Positions 46,845-56,011 of a stretch of 64,000 nt of DNA are shown here, in pieces. A program made the position numbers and the translations under genes. Origin of the DNA: Planctomycetota bacterium (GTDB taxonomy: Bacteria; Planctomycetota; UBA1135; GCA-002686595); NCBI GenBank assembly GCA_029259605.1, contig JAJDEV010000254.1:1-64000 (forward strand), read 5' to 3'. Numbering within the stretch: the first letter of the stretch is position 1; each line of letters starts with the position of its first letter. The notes beneath the pieces are model-generated. The model had not been told where the DNA came from. It ran no database searches and worked only from the letters and a program-made list of their open reading frames with translations.

Positions 46845-47500
46845 GCGCGGCGGCGACGGGCCGGATCGTCGTCGCTCTTCGGTGCGCGCTCGCGGCGCTC
46901 TTCGCGCGGGCGGCGACCGTCCTCGCCACGCTTCTCGCGGTGGCGCTCGATCAGCTCGCGGATGCGGTCGCGTTCCTCGGGGTCGAGCTTGCCGTTGCCG
47001 TTGGTATCGAAGCGTTCGAGCAAGTCCGCGAGTCCGGGCTTCCCGCCGTCGCGTTCGCGATCGCGTTCGCCACGCCGACGTCGTTCCCCGCGTTCGCCTT
47101 CGCGTTCGCCTTCGCGTTCGCCATCGCGCTCGCCACGCCGACGTCGTTCCCCGCGTTCGCCTTCGCGCTCGCCATCGCGTCGCTCGCCCCGGGCGAACTC
47201 GCGCAACGCGTCGCGCTCTTCGGGATCGAGCTTGCCGTTCCCGTTCGCGTCGAAACGCTCGAGCAGCTCTTCGAGCGGCGGATGGTCCGCGCGCCGTCCG
47301 CGCTCCTCCTGCTTGGGCTTGCCGCAGTCCTCGCACTCGTCCGGCGCTTTCCGCTCGGACCGATCCGGACGCTCGGTGCGTTCCGGACGCGGCGCACGCC
47401 GATCGCCGGCGTCGTTTCGATCGCGCCGTTGCGCGCCCGCCAGCTGTGCCGTCAGCGCGAGCGTGGCGCAGAGCACCGCGAACTTCGTTGTTTTCATCAT
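46841..47500 (-). CDS. Exported EF-hand protein with Arg/Glu/Gly-rich spacer
   Basis: 219 aa from ATG 47500 (MMKTTKFAVLCATLALTAQL; GCAGGG ribosome site 7 bases upstream); ATG 47509 is also possible. The signal peptide ends near LAGAQ. Two canonical EF-hand loops are seen: FDANGNGKLDPEERDALREF and FDTNGNGKLDPEERDRIREL. They are separated by a very charged spacer of GERxGERRRR-type repeats encoded by 63-bp tandem DNA repeats. A CEDCGK pair precedes the first EF-hand. It is probably a periplasmic calcium-binding or buffering protein. The stop comes from the R2 repeat edge; the charged spacer length may vary between strains by repeat slippage. Confidence 0.8.
   Translation of the reverse strand: MMKTTKFAVLCATLALTAQLAGAQRRDRNDAGDRRAPRPERTERPDRSERKAPDECEDCGKPKQEERGRRADHPPLEELLERFDANGNGKLDPEERDALREFARGERRDGEREGERGERRRRGERDGEREGEREGERGERRRRGERDRERDGGKPGLADLLERFDTNGNGKLDPEERDRIRELIERHREKRGEDGRRPREERRERAPKSDDDPARRRRA
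47068..47167. repeat. 63-bp tandem repeat inside the EF-hand gene
   Basis: CGCCACGCCGACGTCGTTCC starts at 47068 and recurs at 47131, period 63 bases (21 codons, in frame), with smaller TTCGC-type 6- and 12-base repeats between. It encodes the Arg/Glu/Gly-rich spacer between the two EF-hands. Confidence 0.8.
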
Positions 47501-47627
47501 GTCTTTCATCCCTGCCGTTGGATCGAAGAAGCGACGTGCGCGCATCGCGCCCGCCGCAAGGAGCACGTTCGAACCTCGAGCGTCGTCCCAGGTTGCGCCG
47601 TGCGTCCCTTTTTTCCGCCCCCGAACG

Positions 47628-47697
47628 CTTGCAGCCGGTGGTGAAACTCACGCCACCCTCGACCGGCGCGGGGGTGTTTTTCACCACGGGCTGCTAG
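47628..47697 (+). repeat. R2-like minimal repeat, 70 bp
   Basis: Left end CTTGCAGCCGGTGGTGAAAC, right end TTTTTCACCACGGGCTGCTAG minus its first base as inverse; the arms pair over about 22 bases. The middle of the larger copies is missing. The terminal CTAG (47694-47697) forms the TAG stop of the minus-strand M14 carboxypeptidase gene. Confidence 0.7.
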
Positions 47698-49358
47698 CTC
47701 CCTGGAACGCGCAGCACCGGATACGCGCCCGGTCCGTCCGCCGAGGACGCGCGGATCCCCGCGTCGAGGACGTTCCAGGTGGCGAGCGAGTCTTCGCTCT
47801 CGGGATCGAGCAGCTGCGAGGCGAGCCGTCCGAGCGCCTGGCGTGCGGGCACGACGAGCGAGCCGGCGGGCACGGCGACGCTCCGCGCGTCACCCCACGC
47901 ACCGACGAGCGTGACCATCGAGTGTCCCTGGAACGGACGCGGCGCGACGCGCACCTCGGTCGGAACGAAGGACGCGGCGACCGCGGAGCGCGCAGCGCCG
48001 AGTCGCTCGAAGGCGACGCCGTGCAAGGCGAGGCGGTCGGCGACGGCGTCGACGAGCGCGGTGTTGTCGCTCGGAACGATCCACTCGAGCGGCGCCGCGC
48101 TCCGACGCGCGGACACGAACGCGGAGCGCACGCCCATCGTCTCGGTGTGGAATTCGGGGCGCGCGATGCGTCGCGTCCCGAGCTCGTCCGGGAGCTCGAG
48201 CTCGTCGATCGCGCCGACCAGGATCTCGCGCTGGATCGGATCGGCGAGCGTGCTCTCGGTACCGAACGTGAAGTCGCCGTCGCGCGCGCGCCGGTCCGCG
48301 TCGTCGCACAGGGCGCGCAGTTCCTGCGCGTGCCTCGCGCACGCGGCGAGCGTCTCGAGCACGAACGCCCGCGTCGCGAGCACGCGCGTCTCGAAGTCGC
48401 AGTAGCTGTACGCCTCGGACAACAGGCTGAACCGATTGCGGAGGCCGTAGTAGTTCGTGCCGAAGCGCGGGCGATGGTCGTAGGTGATCCACTCGCGCTC
48501 GCCCTGCGCACCCGCGTCCCCCTCGTCACCCGTGAAGTTGCCGTAGTCGAAGACGCGCAACGCGTGGCGCGCGAGCATCGCGGCGCGAATCTCCTCGATC
48601 CAAGTCCCGCGCGCGAAGCGGTCGATGGCGGGGTCCACGTTCGTCGACAGCGACGGTGAGTACGTCAGGTGGTACCCGTGGTACGAACCGTTCGTCGTGT
48701 GCAGGTCCATGAAGACGTGCGGATCGAACGTGCGCAGCACGCCGAGCAGCGCGCGACACTCGGGCGACTCGGCCTTGATGAAGTCGCGGTTCAGATCGAG
48801 CCCTTGCGCGTTCGCCCGCTCGCCCACGCCACCGTTCGGCCCGTTCTGGGTGACGCGGTTCGCGGCGTCGAGGCGCTCGTTGCCGTCCGCGTTGTAGATC
48901 GGAACGAAGTCGATGACGAGGTCGTCGAGCAGCTCCGCATGGCGCCCCGCCGCGAACTCGCGCAACAGCATCTGGATCGCCTCCTTACCCTCGACTTCGC
49001 CGCCGTGGATGTTGCCGTTGACGAGCACGCGCAAGCGCTCGCCCGCCGCGGCCGCCGTATGCGCGCTCGGCATGGGACGCGCCACGACGACCTGCGCGAG
49101 CTCGCGCCCTTCGTTCGTGCTGCCGAACGTCGACACGTCGAGGCGCTCGGCGTGCTCGAACGCGGCGAGCGTCCCGAGGAACGCGTCGACCTCCGCGTGC
49201 GTCGAGGTGCGCTGCCAACCGCTGGCTTCGGACGCGATCGGCGCGAGCGCGCGGAGCTCGTCGTCCGTGACGGCGCGCGTCGCGGCGCAGGAGGCGAGGA
49301 AAAGCGGGAGCGCGGTCCGGGCCAGGGCGCGCAGATTCTGGAGCGAGGATCGCTGCAT
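47694..49358 (-). CDS. M14-family zinc carboxypeptidase lipoprotein
   Basis: 554 aa from ATG 49358 (MQRSSLQNLRALARTALPLF) with a lipobox LASC at Cys24. The peptidase_M14 domain shows GSTNEGRELAQVVVARP, the zinc pair in NGNIHGGEVEGKEA (HxxE), GLDLNRDFIKAESPE, the third ligand His in MDLHTTNGSYHGYH, and a Glu in LLSEAYSY as catalytic base. The last about 200 residues are an extra C-terminal region without an evident motif. It removes C-terminal residues from peptides, or cleaves cell-wall peptides, at the periplasmic face. The stop codon is the edge of an R2-type repeat. Confidence 0.87.
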   Translation of the reverse strand: MQRSSLQNLRALARTALPLFLASCAATRAVTDDELRALAPIASEASGWQRTSTHAEVDAFLGTLAAFEHAERLDVSTFGSTNEGRELAQVVVARPMPSAHTAAAAGERLRVLVNGNIHGGEVEGKEAIQMLLREFAAGRHAELLDDLVIDFVPIYNADGNERLDAANRVTQNGPNGGVGERANAQGLDLNRDFIKAESPECRALLGVLRTFDPHVFMDLHTTNGSYHGYHLTYSPSLSTNVDPAIDRFARGTWIEEIRAAMLARHALRVFDYGNFTGDEGDAGAQGEREWITYDHRPRFGTNYYGLRNRFSLLSEAYSYCDFETRVLATRAFVLETLAACARHAQELRALCDDADRRARDGDFTFGTESTLADPIQREILVGAIDELELPDELGTRRIARPEFHTETMGVRSAFVSARRSAAPLEWIVPSDNTALVDAVADRLALHGVAFERLGAARSAVAASFVPTEVRVAPRPFQGHSMVTLVGAWGDARSVAVPAGSLVVPARQALGRLASQLLDPESEDSLATWNVLDAGIRASSADGPGAYPVLRVPGS

Positions 49359-49486
49359 CGGGTGGTGCGGGGGTCGCGTCGGGGTTTCCATGGGGAGCAT
49401 GGGGACCGGAGAGGATATGCCCCGGGGCGCGAGTTTTCCCCGGAACCCGTGAACGTCGGCGGCCGGGCACACGACTCGAAGGCGAC

Positions 49487-50029
49487 ATGACCGGCACTTC
49501 AGAAGAGCTTCGGGACCAACTCCTGGTCCTCGGTTGCCTCGAGGGACGCGCCGACGCGTTTCGCGCGCTCGTCGCACGCTTCGAGGAGCCGCTGTGGCGC
49601 CACGCCTTCCGGCTCACGGGTCGGGAAGACGTCGCCTGGGACGTGCTGCAGGATGCGTGGATCGCCATCGCGAACGGCATCCAGGCGCTCACCGAGCCGA
49701 GCCGCTTTCGCGGTTGGGCGTACACGATTGTCACGCGTCGCGCGGTCGATCGGATGCGTCGCGAACGGCCGGCGAGCGAGTGGGACGAGACCGCCGAAGC
49801 GGTGGCCGTGAACGAGGCGGACGAGCCGAGCGACGCGGTCGAACTCCTGCGGCGCGCACTGCGGCGCGTGTCCGGCGAACGCAAGGCACTGCTCTCGCTG
49901 CGCTATGTCGACGGCTTCGAAGTCGCCGAGATCGCGCGCATCCTCGAGCTCCCCGAAGGGACGGTCAAATCGCGTCTACACCATGCGCGGGAAGAACTCC
50001 GCGCGATTATCGAGAGGTTGGAACGATGA
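49487..50029 (+). CDS. ECF-type RNA polymerase sigma factor
   Basis: 180 aa from ATG 49487. Region 2 (about residues 20-90) shows FRALVARFEEPLWRHAFRLT, EDVAWDVLQDAWIAI and RFRGWAYTIVTRRAVDRMRR; region 4 (about 125-172) shows RKALLSLRYVDGFEVAEIAR and LPEGTVKSRLHHAREELRAI. It directs RNA polymerase to an alternative promoter set. The adjacent gene overlaps as ATGA and encodes a small two-helix membrane protein that is the natural candidate for its regulator. Confidence 0.95.
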   Translation: MTGTSEELRDQLLVLGCLEGRADAFRALVARFEEPLWRHAFRLTGREDVAWDVLQDAWIAIANGIQALTEPSRFRGWAYTIVTRRAVDRMRRERPASEWDETAEAVAVNEADEPSDAVELLRRALRRVSGERKALLSLRYVDGFEVAEIARILELPEGTVKSRLHHAREELRAIIERLER

Positions 50030-50403
50030 GTGAATTCGGAGACATGTTGCGTGAGGCGTTCATCGGCGACGAGCCGTACATCGCGAACAAGGGCCGCGAG
50101 GAACTCGAGCGGTCGGTCAAGAAGTTCGAGGCGCGCATGCGCGTCGTGCGCTGGTTGACGGGGGTGATGCTGACGTTCTCGACGCTGGCCTTCATCGCCG
50201 GCATCACGCTGCTCGTTCGCACCGACGACCAAACGACGACGCGCGAGCTCGGCGTGTACACCTTCCTGTTCGCCTTCGGCCTGGTCACGATCGGGTTCGG
50301 GAAGATGTGGTTCAGTCAGATGCAGAATCACATCGCGCTCATGAAGGAGATCAAGGTGACGCAGATTCGGATCGAAGAGCTCGCGTCCCACGGAGCGAAC
50401 TAG
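50026..50403 (+). CDS. Two-helix membrane protein coupled to the ECF sigma gene (DUF6768-like)
   Basis: 125 aa; the ATG at 50026 overlaps the sigma stop (ATGA). The N-terminal about 45 residues are cytosolic and charged (MSEFGDMLREAFIGDEPYIA, RSVKKFEARMRVV), followed by two hydrophobic helices (LTGVMLTFSTLAFIAGITLLV, and YTFLFAFGLVTIGFGKMWF as its second). The C-terminus is again polar. The layout resembles DUF6768-type proteins found beside ECF sigma factors. No zinc anti-sigma (HxxxCxxC) motif is seen. An anti-sigma role is inferred only from coupling and topology. Confidence 0.7.
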   Translation: MSEFGDMLREAFIGDEPYIANKGREELERSVKKFEARMRVVRWLTGVMLTFSTLAFIAGITLLVRTDDQTTTRELGVYTFLFAFGLVTIGFGKMWFSQMQNHIALMKEIKVTQIRIEELASHGAN

Positions 50404-50509
50404 CGGTCGCCGCCTTCGCCGACGCTCGCGGGCGCCGGCGAGGGCGGAATGCGTTAGGATCGCGCGCTTCCCAGCCGCCGCTCCCCCCCAACCGACGAGA
50501 CTCCTTGCC

Positions 50510-51112
50510 GTGAAGATCCAACTCGCCTGTGCCCTTTCGCTCGCACTGACCGCCTGCACGACGACCACCGATCACGCCGCCACTTCCCACGAAGCGAACG
50601 CTTCGAGCATGGAGGAGATGATGGCGACGATCACGGAGCTGGGAACGCCCGGCGCCGAGCACGCGTTCCTGAACGACACGATCGGGACCTTCGATGCGTC
50701 CATGCAGATGTGGTTCGCGCCGGGCGCCGAGCCGACCGTTACCGCGGGCCGGATGGTGAACCGCTGGATCCTCGACGGTCGCTTCATCCAGGGCGACTAC
50801 ACCGGTGAGTTCGGCGAGCAGCCGTTCAACGGGTTGTGCCTCACGGGTTACGACAAGGCGCTCGGCGTTTACGTCGGAACGTGGGCCGACAGCATGAGCA
50901 CGATGCTGCTCCCCATCAGCGCGGGCAAGCGCGACGGTTCCGCGATCGTCTTCGAGCGCGAGATGCTCGACATGATGACCGGCGCGCTGGGCAAGACGCG
51001 TGAGGTCTTCACCGTCGAGAGCGCGGACAGGCACACGTTCGAGGTCTACTCGGTCTTCGCAGACGGCTCGGAGATGAAGACGATGGAGATTGTCTACACG
51101 CGCGCGAAGTAG
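50510..51112 (+). CDS. DUF1579-family lipoprotein
   Basis: 200 aa, GTG start at 50510. The signal peptide ends with lipobox LTAC (Cys16). The rest matches DUF1579: FLNDTIGTFDASMQMWFAPG, RWILDGRFIQGDYTGEFGEQ, FNGLCLTGYDKALGVYVGTW, and the repeated STMLLPISAG strand set that forms a lipocalin-like barrel. Function unknown; common in planctomycetes and related groups. A gamma-carbonic-anhydrase-like gene follows after 12 bases. Confidence 0.85.
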   Translation: MKIQLACALSLALTACTTTTDHAATSHEANASSMEEMMATITELGTPGAEHAFLNDTIGTFDASMQMWFAPGAEPTVTAGRMVNRWILDGRFIQGDYTGEFGEQPFNGLCLTGYDKALGVYVGTWADSMSTMLLPISAGKRDGSAIVFEREMLDMMTGALGKTREVFTVESADRHTFEVYSVFADGSEMKTMEIVYTRAK

Positions 51113-51124
51113 CGGCGGCCCGAA

Positions 51125-51718
51125 GTGATTCTCACCCACGAGGGCAAAGCCCCGCGCATCGATCCCTCGGCGTGGGTCGCCCCCACCGCGACCGTCTGTG
51201 GCGACGTGACGATCGGTAAGGACGCACGCATTTGCCACGGCGCAGCGGTGATCGCGGAGGGCGGCAGCATCGTGCTCGGCGAGCGCTGCATCGTGCTCGA
51301 GAACGCGGTGATCCGAAGCACGGCGCGACACTCGACGAAGGTCGACGACTTCTGCCTCGTCGGGCCGCACGCGCACCTGGTCGGATGCACGCTCGAGCGC
51401 GAAGTGTTCGTCGCGACCGGCGCGGCCGTGTTCCACGGTGCGGTTCTCGAGCGCGGGAGCGAGGTGCGCGTCCACGGTGTCGTGCACCTGCGCTCGCGCC
51501 TCCCCGCCGGCATGACCGTCCCGATCGGTTGGATCGCGGTCGGCGAACCCGCCACCGTCTTCCCGCCGGACAAGCACGAGGAGATCTGGCGCCAGCAGAT
51601 GCCCCTCGACTTTCCGAAGACGGCCTACGGCATCGAGCGCGACGGCGCGGACATGCGCGCGATCACCGAGCGCATGTCCGCCGCGTTGCGCGGGCACATC
51701 GACGACCAAGAGTCATGA
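51125..51718 (+). CDS. Left-handed beta-helix protein, gamma-carbonic-anhydrase-like
   Basis: 197 aa, GTG start at 51125. Hexapeptide-repeat fold: WVAPTATVCGDVTIGKDARI, IVLGERCIVLENAVIRST, FCLVGPHAHLVGCTLEREVF, VATGAAVFHGAVLERGSEV. The layout is that of the YrdA/CaiE/gamma-CA group, but only some of the metal-binding histidines typical of active gamma enzymes are evident (CHG, GPHAH, FHG). Activity is uncertain; it could be a structural relative. Probably co-transcribed with the DUF1579 gene. Confidence 0.8.
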   Translation: MILTHEGKAPRIDPSAWVAPTATVCGDVTIGKDARICHGAAVIAEGGSIVLGERCIVLENAVIRSTARHSTKVDDFCLVGPHAHLVGCTLEREVFVATGAAVFHGAVLERGSEVRVHGVVHLRSRLPAGMTVPIGWIAVGEPATVFPPDKHEEIWRQQMPLDFPKTAYGIERDGADMRAITERMSAALRGHIDDQES

Positions 51719-51772
51719 GCCACGGCGATGCGCGCGTTTTCGCGGAGGCGGCGCGCCTGATAGGCTTTCGGA

Positions 51773-52183
51773 ATGGCACCGAAGGTCGAGAAGAGTGACG
51801 AGGAGTGGCGCGCGCAGCTGACGCCCGAGCAGTACCGCGTCGCGCGCGAGGCTGGAACCGAGCGTCCGTTCTCGGGCGAGCACACGAACACGAAAACCGA
51901 GGGCGTCTACTCGTGTGTGTGTTGCGGCGCCGAGCTCTTCCGCTCGGATGCGAAGTTCGACTCGCACTGCGGTTGGCCGAGCTTCTTCGCGCCCGCTGAC
52001 CTCGACACGGTGACCGAGCACTCCGACGAGTCGCACGGCATGGCGCGCGTCGAGGTGCGTTGCGCGAGCTGCGAAGCGCACCTCGGACACGTGTTCCCGG
52101 ACGGTCCGCGCCCGACCGGGCTGCGCTACTGCATCAACTCGGTCGTGCTCACGCACGAACCCGTCAAGGACGAATCGTCGTAG
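51773..52183 (+). CDS. msrB: Peptide methionine-(R)-S-oxide reductase
   Basis: 136 aa from ATG 51773. Repairs oxidised methionine in proteins. The SelR fold signatures are complete: [71 protein letters not shown]. The catalytic Cys is C120 in RYCIN; structural zinc ligands C48/C51 and C97/C100 (CVCC, CASC) are present; C66 can serve as resolving Cys. There is no signal peptide, so it is cytosolic. Its last 20 bases overlap the end of the convergent sigma-fusion gene. Confidence 0.95.
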   Translation: MAPKVEKSDEEWRAQLTPEQYRVAREAGTERPFSGEHTNTKTEGVYSCVCCGAELFRSDAKFDSHCGWPSFFAPADLDTVTEHSDESHGMARVEVRCASCEAHLGHVFPDGPRPTGLRYCINSVVLTHEPVKDESS

Positions 52184-54815
52184 GCGCCTCGGAGTCGAGC
52201 TGCAGCGGCATGCGCTTCACCTCTTCCTCGCCCAGGTAGAGCACGAGCGTCGCCGCGCTGTCCCCCACCGCGAGCTGATTCGACGCGCCGTCGATCAGAT
52301 CGATGCGAATCCCTTCGCGGCGACCGTTGCCCAGGAACTCGCTGACCTGTAGAGCGTCACCGTTCGCGTCGAGGATCTCGAACGCGGTCGCGTCGTTCGC
52401 GGTGCGCAGCTCGACCTGGAAGTGACAGCGCCGCGTGATCGGCACGACGACATCGTCGAAGTCTTCTCCGACCAAGCTGTAAAGACCGCCTTCGACGCCG
52501 CGCCCCCACTCGAGCGGGATCGTGTTCGGGTGATCGAGCCGCAGGTAGACGAGGTCCTTCGGGACGTTCGTGATCGTGAACCGTCCCTCCTCGTCGGTTC
52601 CGACTCCGGGCACGGTCGCGTGCTGTGTCTCCACCCTCTGCCCGTGGATGCGCTTCACGTACGCGTCGCACATCGGCGTCACGTGCACGCCCGCGACCGG
52701 ATCGCCGCGCCGATCGACCACGCGTCCGCGCAGGACTTCGTACGAATCGTCCAGAGTCAGGACGATGCGCGCGCGCCGCTCGCCCGCCGCAACCACGCTC
52801 GCCTTCGACTTCGACAGGCTCCCCACGTCCATCGCGACGATCGCGTAGTCGCGATTCAACAGGCCGTCCAAGCGGAACCGGCCGCTCGCGTCGGTCTCGA
52901 CGTAGGGCCAAGCACGATCGCTTCCCGCCAGCTCGGTCTCGACGAAGGTCAGCTCGGGGAACCGGCCACCGTCGTCGTCCCGGATGCCGCCGAAGAAGGT
53001 CGGATCGTCGACCCAAACGCGGATGCCCTCGACGCCCTCGCCACGCGCGTTCACCACGGTGCCCGCGATGCTCAGCGGTTCGTCGCCGAGGCGCACGATC
53101 ACGTGCTCGGGCCAAACGGGCCGACCGTCCGAGTCGCTCGAGGGAGCGCGCGCTTCGCCGGGCAGGAACCCGGCCTTGACCGCGAGCAACCGCGTGTCGT
53201 CCACCTCGATGAACCGCCCCATCGTGACGTTGAACGAGTCGGGGGCGTCGGTGCGGAAGGAGAAGCCTCCGTCCGCGTCCGTCGTCGTGGTGTCGATCCC
53301 GAGCGACACGGTCGCGTCGGCGACGGGACGCCCGGTCGAGTCGACGACGACGCCGGTCACCACTTCGCCGACACGGGTCGGTCTCTCGAGCACCAGCACG
53401 AGGTCGAGCCGCGTCGCCTGCGGTGCCGCGACGTCGAGCGCGTCGTAGTCCGTCGCGCGCGCCGCGATTCTGCCGTCGGTGATCGCGGGCGCGCTCTCGA
53501 ACTCGAACGCACCCGCCGCGTCGGTCGTCGTGCGGAACGACACCGCGCTCGAGTGATCGAGGACCCAGCCGATGCTCGCGCGGAGGTTCGGCGGATGCGC
53601 GAGCGTCACCGCGGTCTCACCGACCGGCGAACCGTAGGCATCGATGACGTGCCCCGCGATGCGGATGCGCGGCGCCACGACGATGACTACGTCGGCACCC
53701 GTACTCTCGTCGATCGCACGGCCCGTGAAGCACGTGATGTAGCGCTCGTCCTCGACGACGAGCTCGCGCGTCGTCGCGAGGTGCAGCGCGAAGCTCCCGT
53801 CCGACTCGCTCACGACACTGCGCGTCTCGGTCGCGGTCGCATCGACCGCTCCCCTGCTCGCATCCGCGGCCTGCGGCGCGACGACCATTCCCGCAAGCGG
53901 GCGACCGTTGACGTCGATCACGTGACCGCGCACGACGAAACCCGTGGCGCGCTCCGGCACGGCGACGCTCTCGTCGCGTTCGGCCGCAACCGCTTGGCGT
54001 TCGTCTGCGCGCGGCACGCCTTCGCTCGGAGCGTCCGGGAGCGCGGCGGCGCGCTCGACGTCATCGACGCCCGTCGCGCGCGCCGAACGCACGCTCGGAT
54101 CCGCCGTCTTGGCGAGCGGCTCGTCGTTCGGCGCGAGGAGGAAGTAGCCCGCGCCGACGACGGTCAGCGCAAGAGCAGCGGTGAGGAGTTTCGCGTTCAC
54201 GACCAAGGCTCCCAAAGAGATCTCTGTGAGAAGGAGTGGCGGCGTGAGTCCCTCGGGGACGCGCACCACCGGAAGGAGCGCCACGATCCATTGACGTCCG
54301 TCGTTGCCGCAGCGCGCATCCAAGCGCGCGCGCACGCGTTCGAGTCCGCGTGACAGCCGCGTCTTCACGGTGGCCACCGGAATCCCCTCGCGCTGGGCGA
54401 TGCGCTTCGGCGTCAGCTCTTCGAAGTAGCGCAGGAGCAGCGTCTTGCGATACGGCTCGTCGAGCGCGATGACCGCTTCGACGAGCTCGCGCTGCATCGA
54501 GATGCGCTCGAGCAACTCGGAGCCCTCCGGTTCAGCGCTCGCCTCCGTCGTTTCGCTCGCGACGCGTCGCTCGCGCTCGAACCGCCGCGCGTCCGCGCGT
54601 CGATCCTGACGCAAGACGTTGCGCATCACCGTCGCGAGCCACCCGCGCAGCGGCATGTCGGTGCGCGGCGGTTGTTCGAGCGCGCGCACCCACGTGTCCT
54701 GGGTCAGGTCGTCGGCGCGTTGCGCGTCGCCGACCAGCCGCAGGGCGAGGTTGCGCATCCATCTCGAGTGCTCGAGCAGGGCTTCGGCGTTGAGGGTCGA
54801 GGAACGTCCTTTCAT
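52164..54815 (-). CDS. ECF sigma factor fused to a transmembrane helix and five CnaB-like domains
   Basis: 883 aa in one uninterrupted frame from ATG 54815. Residues about 12-78 are sigma region 2 ([50 protein letters not shown]); about 105-163 are region 4 ([40 protein letters not shown]). A hydrophobic helix at about 209-227 ([19 protein letters not shown]) follows, then an acidic linker. From about residue 293 there are five carboxypeptidase-regulatory-like repeats: [87 protein letters not shown] sigma factor would thus be tethered inside the membrane with an exported sensory or structural part. No anti-sigma gene is adjacent. Confidence 0.85.
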   Translation of the reverse strand: MKGRSSTLNAEALLEHSRWMRNLALRLVGDAQRADDLTQDTWVRALEQPPRTDMPLRGWLATVMRNVLRQDRRADARRFERERRVASETTEASAEPEGSELLERISMQRELVEAVIALDEPYRKTLLLRYFEELTPKRIAQREGIPVATVKTRLSRGLERVRARLDARCGNDGRQWIVALLPVVRVPEGLTPPLLLTEISLGALVVNAKLLTAALALTVVGAGYFLLAPNDEPLAKTADPSVRSARATGVDDVERAAALPDAPSEGVPRADERQAVAAERDESVAVPERATGFVVRGHVIDVNGRPLAGMVVAPQAADASRGAVDATATETRSVVSESDGSFALHLATTRELVVEDERYITCFTGRAIDESTGADVVIVVAPRIRIAGHVIDAYGSPVGETAVTLAHPPNLRASIGWVLDHSSAVSFRTTTDAAGAFEFESAPAITDGRIAARATDYDALDVAAPQATRLDLVLVLERPTRVGEVVTGVVVDSTGRPVADATVSLGIDTTTTDADGGFSFRTDAPDSFNVTMGRFIEVDDTRLLAVKAGFLPGEARAPSSDSDGRPVWPEHVIVRLGDEPLSIAGTVVNARGEGVEGIRVWVDDPTFFGGIRDDDGGRFPELTFVETELAGSDRAWPYVETDASGRFRLDGLLNRDYAIVAMDVGSLSKSKASVVAAGERRARIVLTLDDSYEVLRGRVVDRRGDPVAGVHVTPMCDAYVKRIHGQRVETQHATVPGVGTDEEGRFTITNVPKDLVYLRLDHPNTIPLEWGRGVEGGLYSLVGEDFDDVVVPITRRCHFQVELRTANDATAFEILDANGDALQVSEFLGNGRREGIRIDLIDGASNQLAVGDSAATLVLYLGEEEVKRMPLQLDSEAPTTIRP

Positions 54816-54906
54816 GACTTGGAAGGAGTCATGCCGCGCGCGGCCGCGAGGACTCGCCGTTTCGGAAGGAGGACGCGATTCTCACCCGCGGGGCGCGCGT
54901 CGGGGC

Positions 54907-55861
54907 TCAGGAGCCGCCGACCGAAGGCGCGCCGGGCAATCGGAACGGTTTGGGATCGATGCCGATCCGCGCGGAGAGCCAGCGCGCCTGCGCGTCCAAG
55001 CGCTCGCCCGTCATGCCGTGCCCATCGGGATACCACTGCACGGTCTTCGGCTCGCTGGCCGCGGCCTGGTACACCTCCGCGTCCGCCGCCGGAACGAGTT
55101 CGTCCTTGCGTCCGTTCTGGAAGGAGCTCGGACGGCGCCGCGTGCGCGACGAAGCGCACCGGCTCGATCGGATCCATGTCGGACACCCACCGATTCCATT
55201 GTTCCTCCGACACACCCGCGGGCGGAACCACGTCGCCGGGACTCGTCATGTGCGCGAGCAGTCCACCGTCGCCGACGCCGAGCACGTAGGCCTTGATGCG
55301 ATGCTCGACACCCGCGAGCAAGCCGCCCATCGCGCCGCCGTAGCTGATGCCGACGTAGCCGAGCCGCTCCTTGTCCACCCACGGGAACGTCAAGAGCAGG
55401 TCGACTCCGCGGCGCAGATCTTGGATGAGTTGGATCTGGTTCGCGCGGTCCTGCGGTGTGAACGAGATCGGCACGGGCGACGCGCTGCGCGCCCACGGCG
55501 CGCTGATCGCGAGCACGACGGCGCCGGCTTCGACGTACTGCCGCGCGAGCGGCGCGCCGTTCGAACGGTCGCCCGGCATGCCGTGCATCAAGAGCATGCC
55601 CGCCTTCGGCCCCTCGTCGTGCGGCATGTAGAGGTACGCGGGCACGCGGCCGCCCATCGGACTCGCGTACGTCAGGTCGATGATGTCGTAGCCGTCGAAC
55701 GGCTCGGAGCCGACCTCTTGGATGTCGAGCGGTCGCTCGGCGTCGTAGTCGAAGAGCGCGAAGGTGTCGGGCGCGATGGCGTCGTCGTCGAACGGCGTGG
55801 TGAGCGGTAGCACGGTGAGGGTCAGGACCACGGAGGATGCAGCGAGCGAGAGAGAAGGCAT
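54907..55861 (-). pseudogene. Exported alpha/beta hydrolase, frameshifted
   Basis: Signal peptide MPSLSLAASSVVLTLTVLPL, then a dienelactone-hydrolase/acetyl-xylan-esterase-like fold: AYLYMPHDEGPKAGMLLMHG, GYVGISYGGAMGGLLAGVE (nucleophile Ser). The frame that carries residues up to VRFVAHAAPSE (about 55130) then loses similarity and becomes Arg-rich; the expected continuation, SFQNGRKDELVPAADAEVYQ with the catalytic Asp and YPDGHGMTG with the His, is in another frame ending at 54907. One extra base (or two missing) near 55118-55135 explains it. Either a true inactivating mutation, a sequencing error, or a recoding event. Confidence 0.8.
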
Positions 55862-56011
55862 GGTGGCTCTCGGGGGGATGGTCTTGGGCAGCGACTACCG
55901 TAAGCGGTGCCGTCCGCGCCGCGCGTCTCGATACGGTCAAGCCTCGGTCAGCGCCGGAGCGGAGCTACACTCTCCGCCCCCATCGCTCCCCGAACACCGC
56001 GACCGCACGCC

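Noticed and set aside
46962-48659. A 565-residue plus-strand frame across the EF-hand and M14 genes
   Set aside because: Its Arg/Ser-rich repeats are the shadow of the EF-hand spacer; both minus-strand genes have signal peptides and family motifs.
54812-55117. Native C-terminus of the hydrolase in frame 1, overlapping the sigma start as ATGA
   Set aside because: After about 55130 this frame is Arg/Gly-rich and lacks the catalytic Asp and His, which are intact in the other frame. The ATGA match is a coincidence.
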